DNA of 64,000 bases from an uncultured Thermoanaerobaculia bacterium (GTDB lineage: Bacteria > Acidobacteriota > Thermoanaerobaculia > Multivoradales > Multivoraceae), in the NCBI GenBank assembly GCA_951813015.1, contig CATOTG010000007.1, positions 124,001 through 188,000 on the forward strand, in the 5' to 3' direction. The position numbers and the translations under genes were made by a program. Each line of letters opens with the position of its first letter. Within the stretch, counting starts at the first letter, position 1. The notes beneath the pieces were generated by a model. It saw only the letters and a program-made list of their open reading frames with translations. It was not told where the DNA came from and did not search any database. Below, in pieces: positions 17,560 through 26,207 of this stretch.

Positions 17560-18261
17560 ATGATTGAACGCACTGCAACCCCTCACACCGAAACCGGAAC
17601 TGCTGTCGAGGAGCTCCTCGGACCGCTGACTGCCGAGCAGAAAGCGAAAGTGCCCGAGCATCTCCACTGGATGGGTGATCGATCGCTGCTGCGGCCCGCC
17701 TGGACACGCGTCTCGATCGTTGGCTCGCGCAAGGCGAGCCCTGAGGGGCGACGTCGGGCGATGCAACTCTCGCGCGATCTTGTCCATGAGGGCGTCGTGA
17801 TCGTCAGTGGCCTCGCCACGGGAATCGACACCGCCGCCCACACCGCGACGCTCGACCATAAGGGTCGCACCATAGCCGTGTTGGGAACCTCCTTTGAGGA
17901 GTGCAACCCCGCAGCGAACCGGGAGCTACAGGCCAGGATCGGCCGGGACCACCTGCTCCTGACTCAGATTGCGCCGGGACAGAGGACGGGCAAGTGGGCG
18001 TTCCCCGCGCGAAACCGGCTGATGGCCCTGATCTCCGACGCAACGGTGATCATCGAGGCCGGTGTCACCAGCGGAACCCAGCACCAGGGCTGGGAGGCGA
18101 TCCGGCTGAACACGCCGCTCTTCCTCGCCCAGTCGCTGATCGATCGAAAACTCGACTGGACCGAAATGATGCTGGACTACGGAGCCCGGCCGCTGGCGTC
18201 GACAGAGGACGTGCTCGGCGCAGTCGCGACCGGCGGCACGTTTGATCCGATTCCCTTCTGA
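17560..18261 (+). CDS. DprA-like DNA-processing protein (ShosA-like)
   Basis: 233 residues, one DprA/Smf Rossmann-like domain: VSIVGSRKASPEGRRRA, VIVSGLATGIDTAAHTATL, GRTIAVLGTS, FPARNRLMALISDATVIIEA and GTQHQGWEA. It lacks the winged helix of full DprA. The next gene, overlapping by 20 bases, is a phosphoribosyltransferase. A DprA-like antitoxin with a PRTase toxin is the composition of the ShosTA anti-phage system, in which ShosA restrains ShosT. That match is by domain pair only; a housekeeping competence role is less likely for this short form. Confidence 0.8.
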   Translation: MIERTATPHTETGTAVEELLGPLTAEQKAKVPEHLHWMGDRSLLRPAWTRVSIVGSRKASPEGRRRAMQLSRDLVHEGVVIVSGLATGIDTAAHTATLDHKGRTIAVLGTSFEECNPAANRELQARIGRDHLLLTQIAPGQRTGKWAFPARNRLMALISDATVIIEAGVTSGTQHQGWEAIRLNTPLFLAQSLIDRKLDWTEMMLDYGARPLASTEDVLGAVATGGTFDPIPF

Positions 18262-18910
18262 GCCCCTTCGCTACGCATCGTTTCTGGCCTACGCACCACG
18301 GCCCAAGACCGACGCCGAACGGGCAGCGCGGAAGTTCGTTCTCCGATCGTACAAGCGCGACAGGCTGGTGGCGACACCGCAGGGCGAGGAGCCCGCGACC
18401 TCGGCAGTGGCGCGGCGGCTGGTCGAGGAAATGGTCCGCGGCCGAGCCGAGAATCTCGATGGGTTCTTCTCGCCCCGCGCCGTTCTCGTTCCAGTTCCTC
18501 GGCACACGACCGCAACTGACGTCGTCTGGCCCAGCCGCAGCCTAGCCGTCGCCTTGGCCGAACGCCGCCTCGGCGCAGAAGTGTGCGAGTTGCTCATGCG
18601 AAGTAGCCCGGTGCGCAAGTCAGCTGGCGCCGCTAGGCGCCCGAGCGCCGAAGAGCACTACCATTCCTTCTCGGTGACCAGCCAAACCTCCGTTCAGCCA
18701 CCTTCCACGATCACCCTGATCGACGATGTCGTGACACGCGGCTCGACCTTCCTTGGGGCTGCTCGACGACTGCAGGAGGCCTTTCCACATGCCACCGTCA
18801 CCGCCTTCGCCGGCGTCCGCACCGTGAGCCACGGCTTCGGAGAAGAGATGAAGCAACCCGCTGCAGACCTTATCCGACTTGCCGATGGAAGGCCAGTACG
18901 GAACCCGTAG
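18242..18910 (+). CDS. Phosphoribosyltransferase (ComF-like; ShosT-like)
   Basis: 222 residues from a TTG start at 18242 inside the end of the DprA-like gene. The PRPP-binding loop is ITLIDDVVTRGSTFLGAAR near residue 160. AVLVPVPRHT at about 80 is the usual ComF-like strand. No zinc finger precedes it. In ShosTA the PRTase is the toxic effector. No other start fits better because the upstream frame begins at this codon region. Activity unproven. Confidence 0.75.
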   Translation: MIRFPSEPLRYASFLAYAPRPKTDAERAARKFVLRSYKRDRLVATPQGEEPATSAVARRLVEEMVRGRAENLDGFFSPRAVLVPVPRHTTATDVVWPSRSLAVALAERRLGAEVCELLMRSSPVRKSAGAARRPSAEEHYHSFSVTSQTSVQPPSTITLIDDVVTRGSTFLGAARRLQEAFPHATVTAFAGVRTVSHGFGEEMKQPAADLIRLADGRPVRNP

Positions 18911-18987
18911 CTGGCGGCGGCGGCCTCATGCACTCGCAACGCACACGCCCGAAGAACGGCAACCACTTGAAGGCTGGCGTTCCTTGT

Positions 18988-18993
18988 AGACTC
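18988..18993 (+). promoter_or_regulatory. -10-like element TAGACT
   Basis: TTGTAGACT with CTTGAA about 15 bases upstream lies 105 bases before the dienelactone hydrolase start. The same TTGTAGACT string precedes the gene at 33683. Confidence 0.35.
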
Positions 18994-19097
18994 GGACCAA
19001 TGTCGCCAACCCGACCGCGGCGATCGGCGATCGCGTTGAAGCGGGTGCTCGGCCAAGCGAAGGGGCCGCTACGGAATTCCGGTTCAGGAGACCTGAC

Positions 19098-19964
19098 ATG
19101 TGTGACGAAAGAACAGACGCCGACAACGCCAGTTACCTGCACGGGAAACGGCTGACCCGCCGGGAATTCGGGGCGGTTTCGGCTGGCGCCGGGCTGACGA
19201 TGCTGCTGCCCCGGCCGGCGAACGCCCAGAGTGTCACCGAGTCCGAGATCGAGGTAGAGACCCCTGACGGCGTGTGCGACAGCTACTTCGTCCACCCCGC
19301 GACCGGCGCTCATCCGGGCGTCCTGATCTGGCCGGATGCCTTCGGCCTGCGGCCGGCGATGCGGCAGATGGCCACGCGGCTGGCGGAATCGGGCTACTCC
19401 GTCCTGGCGGTCAACCAGTACTACCGGTCAAGGAAGGCGCCCATCGCGGAGGGGACGGACTTCGGCGCCTTGCGCGAGACGCTGCAGCCGTTGAGGGCCG
19501 CGCTGAGTCCGGAGACCAACGTGACGGACGCCAGGGCCTTCGTCAGCTTCCTGGACAGCCAGTCCTCCGTCGACAAGGGCCGGAAGATGGGAACGATGGG
19601 CTACTGCATGGGCGGCCCGATGACGATGCGCACCGCGGCCGCTCTGCCGGACCGCATCGGCGCCGGCGCCTCGTTCCACGGCGGCGGTCTGGTAACCGAT
19701 CAGCCGAACAGCCCGCACCTTCTCGTCGAGAAGATGACGGCGCACTACCTGTTCGCGATCGCCGAGAACGACGACCAGCGACAGCCCGAAGCCAAGGACG
19801 TGCTGCGCGAGACCTTCGAGGCCGCGGGCCTGCCGGCCGAAATCGAGGTCTACGAGGGCGCGATGCACGGCTGGTGCCCGCCCGACACGCAGGTGTACCA
19901 CGAGGCCCAGGCGGAGCGAGCCTGGAGCCGCCTCCTCGCCCTGTTCGAGCGCGCCCTCGCGTAG
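19098..19964 (+). CDS. Dienelactone hydrolase family protein, Tat signal
   Basis: 288 residues. The signal has LTRREFGAVSAGAG and ends at ANAQS. The alpha/beta hydrolase core has VLIWPDAFGLRPAMRQMA, the nucleophile elbow GTMGYCMGGPM (Cys instead of Ser, as in dienelactone hydrolases), and a late catalytic His in GAMHGWCPPD. An Asp in AIAENDDQ completes the triad. It hydrolyses a lactone or ester in the periplasm; substrate unknown. RBS AGGAGA precedes ATG 19098. Confidence 0.9.
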   Translation: MCDERTDADNASYLHGKRLTRREFGAVSAGAGLTMLLPRPANAQSVTESEIEVETPDGVCDSYFVHPATGAHPGVLIWPDAFGLRPAMRQMATRLAESGYSVLAVNQYYRSRKAPIAEGTDFGALRETLQPLRAALSPETNVTDARAFVSFLDSQSSVDKGRKMGTMGYCMGGPMTMRTAAALPDRIGAGASFHGGGLVTDQPNSPHLLVEKMTAHYLFAIAENDDQRQPEAKDVLRETFEAAGLPAEIEVYEGAMHGWCPPDTQVYHEAQAERAWSRLLALFERALA

Positions 19965-20032
19965 GAACCTGGGCCGCAAGAATCGGGAAGCTGCCGGTCC
20001 CGCCGAAAACGGCTAAGGCCGTTTCCCGCCGG

Positions 20033-20171
20033 ACCTTGGAAAACCGGCAGACCGGTTTCCCACAGCTACCGCAGCCTCGACCACTGCTCGCCTCTTGGAC
20101 GGCCTCGGACAGGGATCAGAATCCACCCGGCAAAGGTACCGGCGCGCCGGCCTCCGGTCGTTCCGCCGCGC
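20033..20171. repeat. Dispersed repeat A, copy 1
   Basis: A sequence of about 130 bases starts ACCTTGGAAAACCGGCAGAC, which folds as GGAAAACCGG/CCGGTTTCC. It continues with CAGCTACCGCAGCC, CTCGCCTCTTGGACGGCCTC and GTACCGGCGCGCCGGC. Copies lie at 33461-33620 and 43117-43203. A similar hairpin (AAAACGGCTAAGGCCGTTTC) stands just before it. The 249-base gap 19965-20213 holds nothing else. Confidence 0.8.
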
Positions 20172-20213
20172 TGAAGCCGGGCCACGTCATCAGCCTGAGG
20201 GTTCCCATCGACA

Positions 20214-20867
20214 ATGATCACGATCTACCACGTCCCGCGGACCCGGTCGGCCCGCGTCATCTGGCTCTGCGAGGAGCTGGACCTTCCCTACGAAGTCGTC
20301 CCCGTCGACTTCAGCCCGGAGTACCTCAAGTCAGCCGAGTGGCGGCGGCTCAATCCGATCCGCAAGGTGCCGGCGTTGACGGACCTCGACGCGGCCGGCA
20401 ACCCCTTCACGATGATCGAGTCCGGCGCGATGGTCCACTACATCCTGGAGCGGTACGGGGAGGGCCGCCTGCAGCCCCCGCCCGGTACGCCGGAAAGCGC
20501 CCTGTTCCTGCAATGGTCCTGGTTCGCCGAGGCGAGCCTCGCCCGTCCGCTCGGCGACATGGTCCACCACCGTCTGCTGAAACCGGAGGCGGAGCGCATT
20601 CCGGCCGTTGTCGAGGACGGACAGCATCGCGCCGAGATCTGTCTGGGCGCCGTCGAGGCGGCCCTTGACAGCCGCAACTACCTGCTGGGAAGCGAACTGA
20701 CCGCCGCCGACATCATGATGGGCTACTCGCTGGCCCTGGCCCGGAGGCTGGAGGTGCATGACGAGCGCTACCCGAACCTCGTCGCGTACCTGGAACGGCT
20801 GGAAGCCCGGCCCGGATTTCAGATCGCGTTCGCCGACGGCGAGCGATCGGGTCCCTTGCGCGACTGA
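20214..20867 (+). CDS. Glutathione S-transferase family protein
   Basis: 217 residues, standard cytosolic GST length. N-terminal thioredoxin fold: ITIYHVPRTRSARVIWLCEE, NPIRKVPALTD (cis-Pro) and MIESGAMVHYILERY (Glu-Ser glutathione site). C-terminal helical domain has ELTAADIMMGYSLALARR, the N-capping motif. Conjugates or reduces small electrophiles. Alone after repeat A. Confidence 0.92.
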   Translation: MITIYHVPRTRSARVIWLCEELDLPYEVVPVDFSPEYLKSAEWRRLNPIRKVPALTDLDAAGNPFTMIESGAMVHYILERYGEGRLQPPPGTPESALFLQWSWFAEASLARPLGDMVHHRLLKPEAERIPAVVEDGQHRAEICLGAVEAALDSRNYLLGSELTAADIMMGYSLALARRLEVHDERYPNLVAYLERLEARPGFQIAFADGERSGPLRD

Positions 20868-20946
20868 TCTGGTCCCGAAACCGCCGTTCGGCGCCAGATG
20901 CCGGCGAAGCCGCCATTGCACGCCGTGCGAGCAGCGCTGGAAGGTG

Positions 20947-21438
20947 TCACTCGGACGCAAGCCAGGGGCGACGCCCCGGTTCCATCACAATGTCGCCGCC
21001 GCCGATCCTCCCTGCCAGTGGATGGCGCCAGCGCAGACCTTCGAAGAGCGCGAAGTCCCGGTCGGCCGTCGCCAGGTCACACCCGGCTTCCATGACGACC
21101 GCCGCGAGGTAGGCGTCGGGCACGAGCTTGGCGGCGACTGCATGCCGCCTGCAAAGACCGTCGAAGATCTCCCAGTGCCTCGGACCCGGCCGTACCGGCA
21201 CACACTGAGGCGGCGCAAGCAGCCTGGCGGCGGCAGCCAGCGCACTCCGGGTTCCGGTGGGCTCCCGGAAGATCCGGCGGCTGGTCACGATCCTCACGAA
21301 GGAACTCAGCACCATCTCCGACATGCCATAGGCAGCACCCGAATTCACCAGCCAGTCGAGCCACTCACGGTACGGTTCATGCTCGTCCATGTCCTCGCGG
21401 TGCGCGTAGACGAGCACGTTGACGTCAGGAACGATCAA
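20947..21438 (-). CDS. PIN-domain toxin, VapC family
   Basis: 163 residues. PIN active-site acids: Asp5 in VPDVNVLVYAHRED, Glu in SEMVLSSFVR, Asp in KLVPDAYLAA and Asp in ATADRDFALF. VapC toxins are Mg-dependent RNases. The TTG start at 21438 directly abuts the TAG of the antitoxin gene, so translation is coupled. The long C-terminus ends in GDIVMEPGRRPW. It lies between a GST and the antitoxin. Confidence 0.85.
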   Translation of the reverse strand: MIVPDVNVLVYAHREDMDEHEPYREWLDWLVNSGAAYGMSEMVLSSFVRIVTSRRIFREPTGTRSALAAAARLLAPPQCVPVRPGPRHWEIFDGLCRRHAVAAKLVPDAYLAAVVMEAGCDLATADRDFALFEGLRWRHPLAGRIGGGDIVMEPGRRPWLASE

Positions 21439-21693
21439 CTAAGATCCCGGGAAGCGTTCGCAGTCCATCAGGTCGAGCTGGTCGGTCAGCCGATCGCTCC
21501 TCACGCCGGGTTGCAGGCCGCCCTTCCCGCCGGTCAGCAGCTCGACGCGCTTCGCCGGCACCCGCCGCTCACCTCGCGCGAGCACCTCCCGGAGCCCCTC
21601 GTCGATCAGGGACGTCAGCGTCCGCCCCGTGCGAGCCGCATGACGCTTCGCTTCCGCGAGAAGTTCGTCGTCAAGCCGTACGGTCGTGCGCAT
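21439..21693 (-). CDS. Ribbon-helix-helix antitoxin, VapB-like
   Basis: 84 residues from ATG 21693: MRTTVRLDDELLAEAKRHAA is a ribbon-helix-helix DNA-binding N-terminus, followed by TLTSLIDEGLREVL. The C-terminal part should wrap the VapC partner. An upstream in-frame extension begins in the promoter repeat and is not favoured. The gene precedes its toxin in the usual order. Confidence 0.85.
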   Translation of the reverse strand: MRTTVRLDDELLAEAKRHAARTGRTLTSLIDEGLREVLARGERRVPAKRVELLTGGKGGLQPGVRSDRLTDQLDLMDCERFPGS

Positions 21694-21712
21694 GCAGGCG
21701 ACGCTACGCGCC

Positions 21713-21727
21713 GTATGTCGGTATGTC
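21713..21727. promoter_or_regulatory. GTATGTC direct repeat upstream of vapB
   Basis: Two GTATGTC copies, one base apart, lie 20-34 bases before the vapB start, overlapping the methylase stop. A directly repeated half site at this place fits autoregulation by the RHH antitoxin. Confidence 0.45.
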
Positions 21728-22781
21728 AACCGCCCGACGCTTGCACCTTGAACTCAGGCAGTGCCTCCGGCGACACGACGTACAGGTACTCCTTGTTGCG
21801 CAGGTGGCTCACCCGGCCGACTTTCTCGCCGCTCGGGTTGAACACGCCGATCCGGGCGCCGACGTAGCGCCGGTAGTCGCTCTCGATCACCTGAACCTCG
21901 CCGCGCCGGGCCAGGAGCGCTTCCATCTCCTCGCGGCCGATGAAGCCCTCGTTGCTGAAGGAGACGATGATGTGCGGCGCCCGCACCCGCTCCACGATCC
22001 GTTCCCATGCGGCCCGGAACTTCCTCTTGCTGTTGAAGTCGCTCTTCCGCTCCCGGCAGTCGATCCGCTTGCAGGCGACGCCGTAGTGCTCGGGCTTGTC
22101 CCAGAGCGCCAGGCTCTCCCAGACGTGGTAGTTGCCCAGGTAGCTGTGCTGGTTGTACGGCGGATCGAGGTACGCGATGTCCGCCTCGAGCACTTCCACA
22201 GCCTCGGCGGCGTCCATGCGGTGGGCCCTGCCCTTGCCCGCTTCGGCGCGAGGCGCGATCTCCGGCAGGCGCAGCTCCAGGTCGTTGGAGGCCCGCGGCG
22301 CCCACTGCTTGAGATACGCCATCTGCACGCCCGTCGTGCTGTCGACCCGGTCGGCCGCCTCCATCAGGGAGACGAGCACGATCGCCCGGAGTTCCGGGTC
22401 GAGCCCCTTGCGCTCGATCTCCTCACGGATCGCGTCGACCCGAGCGCCGTTCTTCGGCTGCAGGTAGCGGCTCTTCTCGCAGAAGACCTCCGTGAAGTAT
22501 CCCGCGGACGGCGGCAGCCGCTTGAACTCATCGATCAGCAGACTGGCCTGCCGGAGCTGCTCTGCCGTGCCGTCGGCTTCCACGTAGCAGCGGGCGATCG
22601 TCTCGCCGCAGGCCAGGTAGTCGTTCGCCAGCACGCGGTATTGCCGCCGCTTCAGCGCGTCGCCCACCCTCGAGGTGCCCGAGAACAGGTCGAGCACCGT
22701 GCAGGCCGGGCGGAGCTGCTCCACGACCTCAACGATCAGCGGCAGGAACAGCCGCTTGGAACCGAGATACTTGATGGGCAT
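21726..22781 (-). CDS. D12-class adenine-specific DNA methyltransferase
   Basis: 351 residues. N-terminal KYLGSKRLFLPLI and motif I VLDLFSGTSRVGDALKR bind S-adenosylmethionine. The catalytic motif IV is AYLDPPYNQHSYLGNYH (DPPY). IIVSFSNEGFI is a later strand. This order is the alpha/D12 (Dam-like) group, N6-adenine methylation of DNA. No endonuclease is adjacent, so it is an orphan methylase or protection gene, located by a VapBC pair. ATG 22781 is the first start. Confidence 0.9.
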   Translation of the reverse strand: MPIKYLGSKRLFLPLIVEVVEQLRPACTVLDLFSGTSRVGDALKRRQYRVLANDYLACGETIARCYVEADGTAEQLRQASLLIDEFKRLPPSAGYFTEVFCEKSRYLQPKNGARVDAIREEIERKGLDPELRAIVLVSLMEAADRVDSTTGVQMAYLKQWAPRASNDLELRLPEIAPRAEAGKGRAHRMDAAEAVEVLEADIAYLDPPYNQHSYLGNYHVWESLALWDKPEHYGVACKRIDCRERKSDFNSKRKFRAAWERIVERVRAPHIIVSFSNEGFIGREEMEALLARRGEVQVIESDYRRYVGARIGVFNPSGEKVGRVSHLRNKEYLYVVSPEALPEFKVQASGG

Positions 22782-22830
22782 TCGGGCTGCTGACGCCTGC
22801 CCCGGTCGGCGCGGTCCGGAGCCGGGTCCT

Positions 22831-23373
22831 TCAAGGGGCCGACACGTCGTAGGCCAGCAGTTCGCCCCAGTTGCGGATGTAGAGCACGCCGTTGCTTACG
22901 ACCGGGTGAGCCCAACTGGGCCGGCCGTGGCTCTCGAGCCGGAACCGGCCTCGCTCGTCGTACCCCTCCACGGTGGCCGGCGCCAGACCGGCGGTGTGCC
23001 TCTCGCCGACCAGGAAGAGTCTCCCGTCGGCCAGCGTGAGCGAGCCCTTGCCTACGCTCCGGTCGCGCCAGAGGATCTCGCCTGTCTCGAAGTCCGCGCA
23101 GGCGAGGGCGGAGCCGAAGAACCCGTAGAGGCGCCCCTCATGGAGCACGACGCCGCCGTGGTGGTTTCGAAGACTCGACTCGAACCACGCCTGTCCGGTG
23201 CTAACGCCGTCGCCGACGGCCCGCACGCGCAGGGCGCCTCCGCCGGCGCCGTAGTCGGAGGTGTAGAACACCAGGCCCTTCGAGTAGATCGGCGTCGCGG
23301 CGTTCGCGGTTCGGTTCGCGGGCTTGCGGTAGTGCCACAGCAGTTCGCCGTCGGCTGGGCGTAGCTGCGTCAC
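22831..23373 (-). pseudogene. PQQ-propeller protein, internally deleted copy
   Basis: From GTG 23373 the frame reads VTQLRPADGELLWHYRKPAN. The paralogue at 27485 starts VTQLRPVWTG and reaches SDGELLWRYREPAN about 240 codons later. The C-terminal 170 residues match the paralogue closely (RTANAATPIYSKGLVF, GGALRVRAVGD, NGVLYIRNW). So a deletion removed the signal peptide and the front propeller blades while keeping upstream DNA and the first six codons. Probably non-functional. Confidence 0.7.
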
Positions 23374-23572
23374 CACGAACACTCTGCTCCGAATGACCTT
23401 CGCGGTCAACTGCGACCCGATTTCCGGCAGGGAGCTGGTATCCTGAGCCGCGCACCCGCACGGGCGACCCGTCAGTCGACCAAGCCGCCTCTTGCGAGGC
23501 CCGCACCCGTCGCGCACCCGTCGCGCACCCGCACGGGCGGCCTCGAGAAATTTCCGTTCCGCAGGCAGGTCA

Positions 23573-25981
23573 ATGCCAAAGCGAAAGCTCATCCTCACGA
23601 CCGTTCTCACCGGGTTCGTGTTCCTGCACGCCCCTGCAGGCGGCGCGGAAGGCGAGGGCGCTCGACCTCACGGCCCCGAGAGCCAGAGGCCGAGTTCCTT
23701 CGGCGCCCTGGATCTCGAGAACAGGCCGGCCATCCGCGAACCCGACCGCCGTGACCGGCGGCCCGGCTCGGAATCGCCCGCGCGGGTTGCCGAGGCCGAC
23801 GCCGCCTGCTCGCCGTTCTACCAACAGATCCGGACGAGGTCCGGAGACGCCCTGGTCGAGGCGATCCTTAACGCCCCCATCTCCTGCATTGCAGACCTGG
23901 AGTGGATCGGCGACCAGCCGCAAGTCCAGTACGCCGCGTCCGGCGAGGACCACGTGGTCGACGCCGCGCGGGCGATTCCGGGCCTGATGTCCTCCTACGG
24001 CGCCGAGGCGGGAGACATGGAGAACGTCTACCGCCTGTTCCTCTATCTGGACATGGCGCGCGACATCCACCACTGGTGTCGCGAGCAGAAGACCTGCAAG
24101 GGCGACATCTGGCGCACGGCCGAGGTGTACTCCCTGGACGTCGGTTCCCGGGCGGGAAACGCCGTCAGGGACGCCTTCGACGCCTATACGACGCACTCGG
24201 CCTTCATGAGTCAGGACGAGTACCACGCTGACATCCTGTACAGGGTGTTGTCGATCCTGGGTCACTTTCCGCTGCCGGAGCACTTTCTGGACGTCGTCAC
24301 GCGGTGGCTCAGGGCCTGGGACGAGGATTACGCGGCGTCCAGCGCCCACACGTGGGCGATGAAGGCGGTTCTCGACATCGCGTACTCCTGCCACCGGAGA
24401 GCTGCGGCGTGCGGGCCCGCCTACGGCGGCGACGGCGAGCTGTTCCGTGCCCTGCGGGACTTCGTGGTCGACGGAGGCTGGCTCGGTTCCGGTTCGGACC
24501 GCCTCCTCGAGCTGGCGACCATCGAACTGGGGCGTTTCGGCGCCTATCCCGGGACGCCGAACTACGGCCGGCTTCCCGCCGCCGTGCGCTCCGTCCGCAA
24601 CCGCTACGGAAGCGTCCCGGAAGGCAGACTCATCTGGCTGCGCATCATCGCGTCGCTCGACTACAACGACAGCCGGAACTGCAGACGCTACGGTCTGTGC
24701 GACTGGTACGGCGGCGCCGGCTTCCACGCCCGCTTCCGGCGGGAGCTCTTCAACAGGGGTCGCACCTGTCGGCAGAACGCCTGCCCGGGAGACACGGTCT
24801 CCGTGCGTTCCCAGAACCTCTCGGGGAGCGAACTCGACGTCGCCTGCCGACGGCTGAACGAGCACAGCCGAACCTTCGCCTCGATGTTCGAGACGCAGTG
24901 CAGGCCGGTCCAGGGGGACGTCAACGCGCATCTCGATCTCTTCGTGTTCAAGGACGGGGTGTCCTGCGAGGACTTCGAGTCGGCGGCTTTCGGAGGCCAT
25001 CCGGACAGTTGCAGCGGCATCTCCTGGGAAGGAACCCGATCCTCCCCCGGCTCGGTGTTGGTGGCGACCGAGAAGGAACCCGGCGACGCCCTGGTCGATC
25101 CCGAGCTGGCCATCTGGAACTTCGAGCACGAGTACGCGCACTACCTCGACGCCCGCTACAACAGGCACGGCCCCTTCACGGGCGATCCCGCGATCCAGGG
25201 CTGGAGCGAGGGGGTCGCGGAGTACTTCGCGAATACGGTCACCGAGTACCACCACGGGAAGGGCCGCTGCTCCGCGACCCACTCCCTGACCGACACCTTG
25301 TTGCTCTCCGGCTCGATTCCGACCAGCTACAACCAGCGTCACATCATGATCCGTTTCCTGATGGAGCACTGGAGTCCCTTCGTGGACGTCATGCTGCTGC
25401 TGATGCGCCACGGCAGGTACGACGACCTCAAGACCTACATCGCCCGCGAAGCGCCAAGGGCCGAAGCGGCCTGGGAGTCGTGGCTCGGCTCGGGCTGCGT
25501 CCGCCCATCCGTGGCCCCGCCCGTTCCTTCGCCCCCTCCCGATCCCGAGCCGCCGCCCGAACCCGAACCCGATCCCGAACCCCCGCCCGATCCCGAACCG
25601 CCGGTCCCGGGACCCTGTGACCAGAGCGGTCAGGCCCTCTGTCTCCGGCAGGAACGCTTCGAGGTCAAGGTGGACTGGTGGACTGACGGCGCCGAACCGT
25701 CACCCGCCCGGGCGGCGGAGGCGAGCACCGACGACTCCGGCCTGTTCTGGTTCGTCAGCGATCAGAACTGGGAAATCCTGATCAAGGTGCTCGACGGCTG
25801 CGAATCCAACGGGCACGTCTGGGTCTACGGCGCCGCGACGACGGATCTCGGCTACTCGATCCGCGTGCGCGACACCGTGACCGGCACGATCAGGAGGTAC
25901 GGCAACGAACCGGGCCGACCGTCGCCGGCTGTCGTCGACAGCCGGGCATTCGCCGACGCCTGCCAGACCGCGAGCCGCTGA
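23573..25981 (+). CDS. Collagenase-like metallopeptidase (family M9) with C-terminal domain
   Basis: 802 residues from ATG 23573. A Sec signal (ILTTVLTGFVFLHAPAGGAE) is followed by a helical activator-like region of about 400 residues. The zinc site is HEYAH (His519-His523) in FEHEYAHYLDARYN with Glu546 in GWSEGVAEYF, as in microbial collagenases. A Pro-Glu-Pro-Asp linker (about 645-680) leads to a final domain with RFEVKVDWWTDG, GLFWFVSDQNWEILIKVLDG and YSIRVRDTVTGTIRRYGN, a module I associate with Acidobacteriota secreted proteins. It degrades protein outside the cell. It splits a family of duplicated PQQ genes. Confidence 0.85.
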   Translation: MPKRKLILTTVLTGFVFLHAPAGGAEGEGARPHGPESQRPSSFGALDLENRPAIREPDRRDRRPGSESPARVAEADAACSPFYQQIRTRSGDALVEAILNAPISCIADLEWIGDQPQVQYAASGEDHVVDAARAIPGLMSSYGAEAGDMENVYRLFLYLDMARDIHHWCREQKTCKGDIWRTAEVYSLDVGSRAGNAVRDAFDAYTTHSAFMSQDEYHADILYRVLSILGHFPLPEHFLDVVTRWLRAWDEDYAASSAHTWAMKAVLDIAYSCHRRAAACGPAYGGDGELFRALRDFVVDGGWLGSGSDRLLELATIELGRFGAYPGTPNYGRLPAAVRSVRNRYGSVPEGRLIWLRIIASLDYNDSRNCRRYGLCDWYGGAGFHARFRRELFNRGRTCRQNACPGDTVSVRSQNLSGSELDVACRRLNEHSRTFASMFETQCRPVQGDVNAHLDLFVFKDGVSCEDFESAAFGGHPDSCSGISWEGTRSSPGSVLVATEKEPGDALVDPELAIWNFEHEYAHYLDARYNRHGPFTGDPAIQGWSEGVAEYFANTVTEYHHGKGRCSATHSLTDTLLLSGSIPTSYNQRHIMIRFLMEHWSPFVDVMLLLMRHGRYDDLKTYIAREAPRAEAAWESWLGSGCVRPSVAPPVPSPPPDPEPPPEPEPDPEPPPDPEPPVPGPCDQSGQALCLRQERFEVKVDWWTDGAEPSPARAAEASTDDSGLFWFVSDQNWEILIKVLDGCESNGHVWVYGAATTDLGYSIRVRDTVTGTIRRYGNEPGRPSPAVVDSRAFADACQTASR

Positions 25982-25995
25982 TCCCGGTCGTCCGC

Positions 25996-26065
25996 CGCGC
26001 GACCACGGCCACCGTGCCGTAGCCCTCGCCCTGACCGTCGATGCGCCAATCTCCCTCTCGACGGC
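25996..26065 (-). pseudogene. Third fragment of the PQQ-propeller gene
   Basis: About 23 codons read DWRIDGQGEGYGTVAVV, matching LLWRIDGLGEGYGAVSVV of the intact gene at 27240-27290. No other part is present. It lies just past the collagenase stop, which suggests the collagenase entered or was copied with broken PQQ sequence. The rest of 25982-26207 holds nothing recognised. Confidence 0.6.
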
Positions 26066-26207
26066 TTCCAGTCCCTGTGTTGCTTCGACTTCCTGTGGCC
26101 TCAAAGTCGTAGATAGACTCCGCTATGGCCTGCAGCCTGCGCGTCGGCAAGGATGCGCCACTCACCGTTCCCGGAACCTTCCGTCAGCATGGATTGCTCA
26201 TCCGTGC

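Noticed and set aside
19274..20668. 464-codon plus-strand ORF overlapping dienelactone hydrolase and GST
   Set aside because: Both of those genes have clear motifs in their own frames; this one has none.
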